From the NCBI GenBank assembly GCA_031281925.1, contig JAITES010000219.1:1-12954 (forward strand): a stretch of 12,954 nucleotides of DNA, given 5' to 3'. The position numbers and the translations under genes are program-made. The stretch is from Treponema sp. GTDB lineage: Bacteria; Spirochaetota; Spirochaetia; Treponematales; Breznakiellaceae. The notes beneath the pieces were generated by a model that saw nothing but the letters and a program-made list of their open reading frames with translations, did no database searches and was not told the DNA's origin. Positions 1-6,266 of the stretch are shown piece by piece. Numbering within the stretch: the stretch's first letter is position 1; every line of letters starts with the position of its first letter.

Positions 1-717
1 CGCCGGAGCCAAAACTGGATTGGGGCCGGGAACAGCACGATTAAGACCGCCTCGTATGTGCCCCCCTGTCCAGGGGACATGGTAAGGGCCCTGGATGATC
101 TTGAACGGTTCATAAACGATAATGAAGATGAAACCGATCCCCTTATTCAGGCGGCCCTTATCCATTATCAGTTTGAGACGATTCACCCCTTTTTGGACGG
201 AAATGGCCGGATTGGACGGCTTCTTATTGTTCTTTTTTTATGCGCCAAAGGGATTCTGATCAAACCGGCCCTCTATGTTTCCTGGTATCTGAAGCAGAAC
301 CGTCTTGAGTATTATGACCGGCTTGAGGAAGTGCGGAAACGGGGAAACTATGAACAGTGGGTCGCTTTTTTTATGACGGCAATGCATGCCAGTGTCCGGG
401 AAGCTTTGGGAACCATCGAAAAACTGGCGGCCCTCCGGGAGCGGAACCGGGTAAAAATAAGCGTCCTGGGGCGATCCGCGAAAACCGCCCGGCACCTGTA
501 CGACTATCTGGAGCGCAGCCCCATTATTGAAATCGGGAAAACCGCCGCCGACCTCGGAATGTCCTTTAATGCCGTCGGCAAGGCGGTGGAACATTTACGC
601 TCCCTGGGCATCCTGGTCCAAACCGGATCGCAGGATGGGACTATGTCCGCCCGGAACCGCCGCTTTTCCTATACCGAATACCTCGACATTCTTCGGGAGG
701 GGGCGGAGCCGTTTTAA
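1..717 (+). CDS. Fic-domain protein (AMPylase family), 5'-truncated by window edge
   Basis: The frame is open from the first base to the TAA at 715-717, giving 238 residues without the N-terminus. The GTG at 58 is only an internal codon, because the preceding residues (RRSQNWIG...) resemble the region before a Fic core. The signature HPFLDGNGRIGR lies at 184-219 and matches HxFx(D/E)GNGRxxR: a catalytic His and the anion-binding loop of enzymes that transfer AMP from ATP to a target protein. After the Fic core the C-terminal third, roughly 480-700, looks like a winged-helix DNA-binding domain (helices around ADLGMSFNAVGKAVEHLRSLG), a common pairing in stand-alone Fic proteins. The inhibitory helix seen in many Fic proteins would normally be N-terminal and outside the window, so autoinhibition cannot be judged. 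The target is unknown. No antitoxin gene is visible immediately upstream within the window. Confidence 0.9.
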   Translation, partial: RRSQNWIGAGNSTIKTASYVPPCPGDMVRALDDLERFINDNEDETDPLIQAALIHYQFETIHPFLDGNGRIGRLLIVLFLCAKGILIKPALYVSWYLKQNRLEYYDRLEEVRKRGNYEQWVAFFMTAMHASVREALGTIEKLAALRERNRVKISVLGRSAKTARHLYDYLERSPIIEIGKTAADLGMSFNAVGKAVEHLRSLGILVQTGSQDGTMSARNRRFSYTEYLDILREGAEPF

Positions 718-747
718 GCCGGGGACAAGGGTCGCCGGACACCATGC

Positions 748-864
748 GTGGAAGTGGATAACCTGACGGTTGCCTGGCTTCGAGCCAAAGCCGGCGCAAG
801 CCATCAAACCCCGACTCAAATTATCGGGGAATTGGTGCGTAAGGCCTTGTCCGCGTCAGCCTGA
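748..864 (+). pseudogene. Possible antitoxin-like C-terminal remnant (38 aa)
   Basis: After the Fic stop codon the same frame stays open to a TGA at 862-864. From GTG 748 it encodes a short peptide containing VDNLTVAWLRAKAG, then HQTPTQIIGELVRK. This resembles the C-terminal half of small antitoxins of the BrnA / ribbon-helix-helix kind, where a 'WLKAKxG...QT...I...R' block forms the helical end. There is no convincing Shine-Dalgarno before GTG 748 or GTG 754, and the N-terminal half expected of such proteins is missing, so I read it as a fragment left by a rearrangement. It could also be chance. The family assignment is from memory of the pattern only. Confidence 0.3.
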
Positions 865-870
865 AAGGCC

Positions 871-902
871 CAAAACGTCGCAGGCGTTTTGTTACCGGTA
901 AC
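871..902. repeat. Adjacent hairpin and 12-bp perfect palindrome
   Basis: CAAAACG (871-877) and CGTTTTG (885-891) are perfect inverted arms around a 7-base loop. The last G begins a second, perfect palindrome, GTTACCGGTAAC (891-902). The pair lies in the 200-base gap between the Fic gene and the end of the bio operon, which read towards each other. It could act as a weak two-way terminator, but neither side has a clean T tract. A dispersed repeat is an alternative. Confidence 0.4.
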
Positions 903-922
903 GCAATGTCGGTCACCTTGCC

Positions 923-1549
923 TTAAATCCTCAGTCCCCTCACTTCCAGCGCGTCCGCGGTTTCGGCGGCCTTTTCCAGCATCCGTTCCGTTACCAGCGG
1001 TACAAGCAGGAGGATCCGGCCCGGGCCTTTTTTGGCCCCGCGGGCTTCGCAGGCAAGGCTGGTATTTTCCCAGATTTCAAAAAAACGGGGAATAAAGCCC
1101 AGCATCAGCGAAACGGCAAGGCTGATCTTCCCCCCTCCCAGAGAATCCCGTATCCGGGTCTGGGTTGTGGTAGAGAAGAACAGGGCTCCTGCCGCGTATG
1201 CGATAATGACCGCGAGGGCTTCCCGGCTTCCGCCAAAAAACCCTTTCCTGTCAAAGGCCCATTCGCCCATGTTGACACTGCGGAAAAGCAGAATGAAGAG
1301 TACCAGTACGAGAAGAGGCCTCGAACCCCGGAGCAGTTCCCATGGTTTGATGCGGACGCTCAGGGCTCCGGCCGAAACAAGAAGGACCGCGGCAGCAAGG
1401 CCGGGTATGGATATATAGGCAAAAAACGATACAAGAAGCAGAAAAAGCAGTTTAAGCGCGGCGGGAATAGTGTAGAGGAAACCGCTGCCGGGTCTGTATG
1501 AATATGGGGGAGGGGGGAGGCTGTTTTGGTTTTTCATGGGGGAAGCCAT
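923..1549 (-). CDS. bioN: ECF transporter transmembrane protein, BioN/EcfT type
   Basis: Integral membrane coupling component of an ECF transporter. It links the substrate-binding BioY to the ATPase, so that ATP hydrolysis drives vitamin (biotin) uptake. Hydrophobic segments lie at about residues 30-62, 77-90, 110-126 and 143-158. Two EcfT coupling motifs are visible: ARG at 169-171 and EVRG at 202-205, the second near the C-terminus as expected. The length of 208 residues is close to short BioN proteins. The start at 1549 is preceded by GAGG (1560-1557) at 7 bases. An alternative ATG at 1537 overlaps the bioM stop as ATGA. The gene is last in the bioY-bioM-bioN operon. Family is clear; biotin as substrate is inferred from the neighbouring bioY. 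Confidence 0.87.
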   Translation of the reverse strand: MASPMKNQNSLPPPPYSYRPGSGFLYTIPAALKLLFLLLVSFFAYISIPGLAAAVLLVSAGALSVRIKPWELLRGSRPLLVLVLFILLFRSVNMGEWAFDRKGFFGGSREALAVIIAYAAGALFFSTTTQTRIRDSLGGGKISLAVSLMLGFIPRFFEIWENTSLACEARGAKKGPGRILLLVPLVTERMLEKAAETADALEVRGLRI

Positions 1550-2334
1550 GTGCAGTCCTCCACACCGGCATAGCTTTGGCGGGGATCGCGCACTCCCCAG
1601 GCGCTTTCCAGCCTTTCCAGCACCTCTTCCGGTTTTCCTTCGGCCTGCAATTCCCCCGCGTGGAGTATGATCAGCCTGTCGGCAAAGGCCAGCGCTTTTT
1701 CAAGCTCGTGGGTAAGCAGAACCACTGTCTTCCCCTGCTCTTTAAGGCTTTTGATTATCTTTAGAACCTGCATTACTCCCGGCCAGTCGAGATTCGCAAA
1801 GGGTTCATCGAGGATCATCAGACCGCAGCCCATGGCGAGGATCCCGGCCGCGGCAAGACGTCTCTTTTCCCCTCCGGAAAGACGCCTCGGCTGGGCATGG
1901 CGTTTCTCCCAGAGGCCAAGCATTTTCAGGGCTGTTTCGGTTTTTTCCGCTGTTTCTTCCCGGCTAAAACCCAGATTTTTCGGCCCAAAGGCGGCATCCT
2001 CTTCAAGTGTCTCTCCAAGAATCTGGGAATCGGCATCCTGAAACACGAGTCCCACGCTGCGGCGGAGCTCTCTTCCCGCGTCCCCAAGCCTATTTCCCCG
2101 GAAAAGCACTTCTCCGCCTGAGGGATCCAGCAGCCCGGCAAGAATTTTCATTAAAACCGTCTTTCCGGAACCGTTGGAACCGGCAATCAGGAGACATTCC
2201 CCTTCATAAATTTCCAGGTTGATGTTCCGCAGGGCCCGGAAAACAGTCCCTTCTCCTGACAAGAGGAAATTCATGGAGAGGTTTCTTACGGAAAAAAGGG
2301 GAATTCCGGTCAAGCCCGCCCCGGTATCAGACAT
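1534..2334 (-). CDS. bioM: ECF transporter ATPase, BioM/EcfA type
   Basis: Cytoplasmic ABC ATPase that powers the ECF transporter. All nucleotide-binding motifs are intact: Walker A GSNGSGKT at residues 52-59, Q-loop Gln99 in VFQD, signature LSGGEK at 152-157, Walker B LMILDE at 172-177, D-loop ANLD, and switch His209. The FQDADSQI stretch after the Q-loop is typical of CbiO/EcfA ATPases. At 266 residues it is of normal length. The bioY stop lies 7 bases upstream, and the bioN start lies inside its 3' end (16-base overlap), so the three genes should be co-translated. No strong Shine-Dalgarno precedes ATG 2334, consistent with coupling to bioY. One ATPase gene is present; in BioMNY systems it can serve as the homodimeric pump motor. 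Confidence 0.9.
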   Translation of the reverse strand: MSDTGAGLTGIPLFSVRNLSMNFLLSGEGTVFRALRNINLEIYEGECLLIAGSNGSGKTVLMKILAGLLDPSGGEVLFRGNRLGDAGRELRRSVGLVFQDADSQILGETLEEDAAFGPKNLGFSREETAEKTETALKMLGLWEKRHAQPRRLSGGEKRRLAAAGILAMGCGLMILDEPFANLDWPGVMQVLKIIKSLKEQGKTVVLLTHELEKALAFADRLIILHAGELQAEGKPEEVLERLESAWGVRDPRQSYAGVEDCTWLPP

Positions 2335-2341
2335 TCAGATT

Positions 2342-2941
2342 TCAGACAGTCTCCCCGGCTTCACCGAAACGCTCCGCAAGAAGGGGCCTCAGCCTCGCCG
2401 CTATGATCACCGCAGATGCCGCCTTGATCAGGTCTCCGATGAGAAAGGGAAAGAAACCGGCGGCCAGGACACCGGCCCAGCCTGAATCCAGGGCAAACTT
2501 TAACCGGATCACTCCGGGCACATAGACGATCAGCATGCCGGCCGCGGAGGCAAGTATGATCCTCCACAGAGAAGTCTTTTTGCCTGTACGGGGCTTTCCG
2601 GCAATGAGACCCGAGGTAAAAGCCGAAAGGAGATAGCCGAAGAGGAAACCCCCGGTGGGGCCTATAAGGTGCACAAAACCGCCGCTTGCTCCCGCGAAAA
2701 CCGGAAAACCGATTGCCCCGGCAACAAGATAGAGGGCAACTGCCCCGGAACCGGTAACCGGCCCCAATACAAGCCCGGAAAGCATGGCAAAAAGGTTCTG
2801 CAATACGATGGGCACCGGCGAAAAAGGCAGGGGAATGGAAATAAAGGTTCCCGCGGCCGTAAGGGCTGCAAAAAGCGCTGTCAGTGTAAGGCTGAAAATA
2901 ACCTTTCTGTTGCTTTTTACGCTGTTTGTCTGCCGCATCAT
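2342..2941 (-). CDS. bioY: Biotin transporter substrate-binding protein BioY
   Basis: S component of the ECF transporter: a small membrane protein that binds biotin and delivers it into the cell with BioM and BioN. BioY signatures are clear: PLPFSPVPIVLQNLFAMLSG (residues 37-56), the GFPVFAG...GPTGGFLFGY block (78-103), and a C-terminal GDLIKA (169-174). About six hydrophobic helices fill its 199 residues, the usual family length. It is first in the operon and divergent from the flavoprotein gene at 3044. AAGGAGA (2950-2944) stands just before ATG 2941; a second ATG follows directly. No biotin synthesis genes are in the window, which fits a scavenging role. Regulation may lie in the leader hairpin described separately. 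Confidence 0.93.
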   Translation of the reverse strand: MMRQTNSVKSNRKVIFSLTLTALFAALTAAGTFISIPLPFSPVPIVLQNLFAMLSGLVLGPVTGSGAVALYLVAGAIGFPVFAGASGGFVHLIGPTGGFLFGYLLSAFTSGLIAGKPRTGKKTSLWRIILASAAGMLIVYVPGVIRLKFALDSGWAGVLAAGFFPFLIGDLIKAASAVIIAARLRPLLAERFGEAGETV

Positions 2942-2970
2942 GGTCTCCTTTGCAGACCTTAGCGGTCTGC
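2942..2970 (-). promoter_or_regulatory. bioY leader hairpin abutting the Shine-Dalgarno, with alternative pairing
   Basis: In mRNA direction: GCAGACC (2970-2964), loop GCTAA, GGTCTGC (2958-2952), then directly AAAGGAGACC and ATG. The first two arms form a perfect 7-bp stem. The middle GGTCT (2958-2954) can instead pair with AGACC (2946-2942), which would hold the Shine-Dalgarno in a 7-base loop and stem. The two pairings exclude each other. At DNA level the same 19-bp palindrome could be an operator. Confidence 0.45.
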
Positions 2971-2998
2971 CCCTGTTATGTCAAGCCGATGGTGTGTT

Positions 2999-3027
2999 AT
3001 TTTAAGACTTTGAGAAGAACTTGAAAA
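2999..3027 (-). promoter_or_regulatory. Candidate bioYMN promoter
   Basis: On the minus strand TTTTCA (3027-3022) and TAAAAT (3004-2999) are separated by 17 bases. Transcription would begin near 2992, giving a leader of about 50 bases that contains the bioY hairpin. A perfect TTGACA lies at 2984-2979, but its 17-base-spaced partner TAAGGT (2961-2956) would start the transcript at the Shine-Dalgarno itself, so I favour the upstream pair. Confidence 0.35.
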
Positions 3028-3043
3028 GAATAAGGAGAACAAT

Positions 3044-3670
3044 ATGAAAGTTATTGCGTTTAACGGAAGTCCTCACGGAGACGGCGTTGTCCACAAGGGC
3101 ATCAGCCTCATGGCGGAAGAATTGGCCGGAGAAGGCATTGAAACAGAGCTTATCAATGTAGGCCAGCTGAATATTCAGGGCTGCATCGATTGCAGAAAGT
3201 GTCGTCAGACTGGCACATGCGCTATCAATAGGGATCTTGTCAACGAAAGCCGGGACAAGGTAAACGCCGCAGACGGGCTTATCATCGGCTCTCCCGTGTA
3301 TTACGGCAGCATAGCCGGCAGTTTTAAGTCCTTTTTGGACAGGCTTTTCTTCCCCGGCATCAATCTCAAGTATAAAGCCGCGGCCACCGTGGCATCCCTG
3401 CGCCGCTCGGGGGGCATAGATACCTTCCATCAGCTTAACAATTATCTCAATCTCACCCAGGCAATAATCGTTCCTTCGGTGTACTGGGCTGTGATTCACG
3501 GAAACAATGCCGATGAATTTGCCCAGGATCTGGAAGGGCTGTGTATCATGAAAACAATGGGACGTAACATGGCATGGCTCATGAAGGCCCTTGAAAAAGC
3601 CAAAGCCGAAATTCCCCTGCCTCAGGATGTAAAACGAGAGTGGACCAACTTCATCAGGCAGAAAGAATAA
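3044..3670 (+). CDS. Iron-sulfur flavoprotein, flavodoxin-fold NAD(P)H reductase family
   Basis: Flavodoxin-fold oxidoreductase expected to bind FMN: the phosphate loop NGSPHGDG is at residues 7-14 and the second flavin motif GSPVYYGSI at 82-90. Between them, C47-x2-C50-x2-C53-x5-C59 (GCIDCRKC, then TGTC) reproduces the compact cysteine motif that binds a 4Fe-4S cluster in archaeal iron-sulfur flavoproteins (Isf). That points to electron transfer to small acceptors such as O2 or peroxide, or to ferredoxin-like partners, rather than simple quinone reduction. Length is 208 residues and the protein is cytoplasmic. AAGGAG (3032-3037) stands 6 bases before ATG 3044. It is divergent from bioY, with the next gene 51 bases downstream. 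The physiological acceptor is unknown; a role in oxidative defence in an anaerobe is inference. Confidence 0.85.
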   Translation: MKVIAFNGSPHGDGVVHKGISLMAEELAGEGIETELINVGQLNIQGCIDCRKCRQTGTCAINRDLVNESRDKVNAADGLIIGSPVYYGSIAGSFKSFLDRLFFPGINLKYKAAATVASLRRSGGIDTFHQLNNYLNLTQAIIVPSVYWAVIHGNNADEFAQDLEGLCIMKTMGRNMAWLMKALEKAKAEIPLPQDVKREWTNFIRQKE

Positions 3671-3672
3671 AT

Positions 3673-3701
3673 TTGTTTTTGCTTATGAATTGTAGTATTA
3701 T
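3673..3701 (+). promoter_or_regulatory. Candidate promoter of the DHH phosphoesterase gene
   Basis: TTGTTT (3673-3678), 17 bases, TATTAT (3696-3701) in an AT-rich gap, with transcription expected near 3708. AAGGAA (3715-3720) lies directly before ATG 3722. Confidence 0.45.
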
Positions 3702-3721
3702 ATTCGTGTAGGGGAAGGAAA

Positions 3722-4894
3722 ATGGCTGTCAAGGCGGAAATCAGGACAATCGCGGAAAAAAACCGGATCACCGCTAATATCATCAACGAGGCTGCCGGGG
3801 GTACTTCCTTTCTCCTTCTCGGTCATAAGGATCCTGATGCGGACTGCCTGGCTTCTCTGGTGGCTGCCGCTCTTCTGCTCAGTAAATTCCAGAAGTATGT
3901 AACGATTTATCTGCCCTGCCCGGTGATTGAACAGCTTGATTACCTTCTGGCAATTTGCCGCTACAACGATATCAATGTTGTGCAGGACAAAAATGTTCCC
4001 CTCGGAACGGATTTTTCTGCGGTGGTGATCCTTGATACCCCCAAGCCCGACATGATCCTGAAGAATGAGCAGATCGACGAACTCCTTCAGGATCCCCGAA
4101 TGCGGAAGATAGAACTGGATCACCACCTGGAAGCAGATTCCTGGTATTCCGGAGATCCCGGTTACTGCCTCGTATCCCAGGCTTCCAGTACCTGCGAACT
4201 CATTGGCTACCTGAGCCTCAAGGTAGCCATCCGGCTAAAGCGCTCAGGCAGAGGCGGGGGAAGCGATTTTTTTTCCCGGAACATAGCCCTGGCAATCCTT
4301 ACCGGTATCGTGGGGGATTCCCAGATGGGCCGCTACCTCAAAACCAACAGGGAACGCTGGTATTACAGTATTTTCAGCGAGATATTCCACCATCTTCTTG
4401 CCCAAAAAACCATCAAGGGCAGCCGGAACATGAGTTCCATGGAGGATATTTTCAAGGTCATCCAGAGTCTTTCAGAGCAGGAAACCCATTGTTTCAACGA
4501 GATGAAGAAGCATCTAAAGACCTTTCCTTCAATTAAGAGTATCAGCATCGGGGAAGATGAATCGGAAAAACTCTTCAAGCATTACGGCAACGAGGTGCTT
4601 GTCAATGTGGCAAAGTCCGCGGCGGATAAACTGGCTGAGGATTGCGGAAAACTCGGCCTTGTGGGTTACTATGACGATCCGGGTCTCTCCGATCTTGTTC
4701 AGTTCCGCCTGCGGAGAAGCTGCCATTTCACGTCTCTGGATCTCCGGGATGTGCTTCGGGAATTCGGTATACACAACGGGGGAGGGCATCCGGGGGCAAT
4801 AGGCTTCAGGATCAGCAAGGGAGAGATACGGAACATCGAGGACTTTACCAGCGATTTTTGCTCCAGAATCGAAAAACTTACCGCAAATTTATAA
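3722..4894 (+). CDS. DHH/DHHA1 phosphoesterase, NrnA-like
   Basis: Predicted metal-dependent phosphoesterase of the kind that degrades nanoRNAs or pAp, or cyclic dinucleotides in related enzymes. Metal motifs are complete: HKDPDAD at residues 35-41 (H35, D37, D39, D41), LDTP with D105, DHH at 133-135, and D199 in TGIVGDSQMGRY. The DHHA1 substrate-binding motif GGGHPGA is at 353-359. No transmembrane, PAS or CBS segment is present, so it is a soluble NrnA-type rather than a GdpP-type protein. At 390 residues it is longer than classical NrnA (about 315-330). Part of the excess is a Gly/Arg-rich stretch before D199 (RLKRSGRGGGSD, 171-182) and a helical region around 215-270. Substrate choice (short RNA, pAp or cyclic dinucleotide) cannot be told from sequence. 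Confidence 0.87.
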   Translation: MAVKAEIRTIAEKNRITANIINEAAGGTSFLLLGHKDPDADCLASLVAAALLLSKFQKYVTIYLPCPVIEQLDYLLAICRYNDINVVQDKNVPLGTDFSAVVILDTPKPDMILKNEQIDELLQDPRMRKIELDHHLEADSWYSGDPGYCLVSQASSTCELIGYLSLKVAIRLKRSGRGGGSDFFSRNIALAILTGIVGDSQMGRYLKTNRERWYYSIFSEIFHHLLAQKTIKGSRNMSSMEDIFKVIQSLSEQETHCFNEMKKHLKTFPSIKSISIGEDESEKLFKHYGNEVLVNVAKSAADKLAEDCGKLGLVGYYDDPGLSDLVQFRLRRSCHFTSLDLRDVLREFGIHNGGGHPGAIGFRISKGEIRNIEDFTSDFCSRIEKLTANL

Positions 4895-4945
4895 AATTTT
4901 TCATATAAAAAGCCAAAATACTCCACATTTGTATACTATTTTTTC

Positions 4946-4974
4946 TTGAATAAAATGAAAGTTTAAGGTAAGAT
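4946..4974 (+). promoter_or_regulatory. Candidate promoter of the galactokinase-like gene
   Basis: TTGAAT (4946-4951), 17 bases, TAAGAT (4969-4974) in a very AT-rich 115-base gap. Transcription would start near 4981, leaving a leader of about 29 bases with GAGAGG (4997-5002) 7 bases before ATG 5010. Confidence 0.45.
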
Positions 4975-5009
4975 GGGCGTATCATTCATATATTAAGAGA
5001 GGTTGCTAG

Positions 5010-6176
5010 ATGCTGGATATCGGTCCCATCCACCGTAAGGAATACGAGTTAGAGGAAGACCGATCCGAACCCGTTTTCATTGCCGAAGCGCCCGGAAGGA
5101 TCCATTTTCTGGGTGAGCATGGTGAACCCAGGGCAGGTCTATTTCTTTCAGCCGCCATTGACCGTCATGTCCGGGTAGCGGTGAGTCTGCGCAGGGACAA
5201 TTCGATCCGTTTTTTTGCCGCAGATCTGGGGGAACGCAAGCGTACTACCCTGGTAAATCTTAAATACAAGCGGGAAGACCGCTGGGCCAACTATATCAAG
5301 GTTGCGATTCACCTCTTTGCGGAATTGGGTTATCCGGTGAAGGGGCTTAACTTTACCGTAGTGGGGGATATCCCCCAGCAGGTCGGGTTGGCTTCTTCCA
5401 GCGCCATCGAAGTAGCCGCGGCCATGGCCCTGAGGGGCTTTCTCAAGGCGGCCGTTCCGGAACGGGATCTCCTGACCCGGCTCGTCGCTTCCAGGGAGGT
5501 TTTTTTCGGCAGGGAAGTAGGGCCTGTAGACTACATGGTGTCCTTTTCGGCAAGGAAGGATCAGTTTCTCATCGTAGATGAGGCAAGCCGGGAACTGCGG
5601 AAATTCAAGTCTCCCCTTTCAAAATACAAGATCCTCATCATGGATTCCCGTGTTCCCCGGATGGGTGTGGAGGAAGAACTGGCGCAGCGGGTAGAGGACA
5701 TAAAAAAAGGTCTTGAGATCATCTCCAAAAAGAAGGAAGGGGCCAGTTTCCGTTCCTATGCCAGCGCCGACCTGGTGGAATCAATGGGCAACCTGCCCGA
5801 AGAGATACGCCGCAGGAGCATGCATATTGTTCAGGAGATACGCCGGGTTCTCGATGCCGAGGAAGCTCTGAAAAGCGGCGATCTTGCCGCTCTTTCACGG
5901 ATTATTTTTCATTCCCACGAGAGTCTTCGGGATCTCTACGAGGTTTCCTGTCCCGAGATCGACTGGCTCGTGAAGCGGGCCCAGGAGATTGACGGGGTTC
6001 TCGGTTCACGGATGACCGGTCAGGGCTTTGGAGGTTGTACCTATACGATCATCAAAGAAAGCGCGGTGGGGGAATACAAAAAGCGGCTTGAAGATTATGA
6101 GAGGATCTTCGGTTTCCATCCGGTGATATACGAGATTAAATTTTCTACCGGCTGCCGCCTGCTGCCCGTAGCATAA
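5010..6176 (+). CDS. Galactokinase-like GHMP kinase with altered sugar loop
   Basis: GHMP-superfamily small-molecule kinase closest in pattern to galactokinase. Motif 1 is APGRIHFLGEHGEP (residues 27-40), motif 2 is DIPQQVGLASSSA (120-132, the ATP phosphate loop), and motif 3 is TGQGFGGC (336-343). The catalytic Asp is expected at D174 in VGPVDYM. The length of 388 residues equals that of GalK. Substrate positions differ from true galactokinases: GEHTDYN is the family norm but here it is GEHGEPR, and the norm MDQ becomes VDY. The enzyme therefore probably phosphorylates a sugar or sugar-like compound, but calling it galactokinase is unsafe. No galactose-pathway genes (galT, galE, galM) are nearby. 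It has its own promoter and is followed by surE after 90 bases. Confidence 0.83.
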   Translation: MLDIGPIHRKEYELEEDRSEPVFIAEAPGRIHFLGEHGEPRAGLFLSAAIDRHVRVAVSLRRDNSIRFFAADLGERKRTTLVNLKYKREDRWANYIKVAIHLFAELGYPVKGLNFTVVGDIPQQVGLASSSAIEVAAAMALRGFLKAAVPERDLLTRLVASREVFFGREVGPVDYMVSFSARKDQFLIVDEASRELRKFKSPLSKYKILIMDSRVPRMGVEEELAQRVEDIKKGLEIISKKKEGASFRSYASADLVESMGNLPEEIRRRSMHIVQEIRRVLDAEEALKSGDLAALSRIIFHSHESLRDLYEVSCPEIDWLVKRAQEIDGVLGSRMTGQGFGGCTYTIIKESAVGEYKKRLEDYERIFGFHPVIYEIKFSTGCRLLPVA

Positions 6177-6199
6177 AGGTCATGCGTTCCGGGAGGCCT

Positions 6200-6260
6200 C
6201 GGGCGCTGCCCGGCGGCGTAGCGGGCCGGAAATTGCTTATATACGCCGCCAGGAGACGGC
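6200..6260 (+). promoter_or_regulatory. surE leader with nested hairpins around the Shine-Dalgarno
   Basis: GGCGGCGTA (6212-6220) and TACGCCGCC (6242-6250) form a perfect 9-bp inverted repeat around a 21-base loop. The Shine-Dalgarno AGGAG begins on the next base (6251). A small CGGGC/GCCCG hairpin (6200-6212) precedes it. GCCG (6245-6248) can alternatively pair with CGGC (6257-6260), holding AGGAG in the loop. Confidence 0.4.
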
Positions 6261-6266
6261 TTGTGC

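Noticed and set aside
889..1095. 68-residue open frame beginning in the palindrome and entering the bioN 3' end
   Set aside because: Most of it is antisense to the conserved EcfT C-terminus; no Shine-Dalgarno.
2956..2984. TTGACA / TAAGGT as the bioY promoter
   Set aside because: The -35 is perfect, but transcription would start at the Shine-Dalgarno; the -10 matches only 3 of 6 bases. Kept only as an alternative.
3002..3499. 165-residue open frame on the minus strand
   Set aside because: Antisense shadow of the iron-sulfur flavoprotein gene, which has clear motifs and a Shine-Dalgarno; the shadow has no domain-like pattern.
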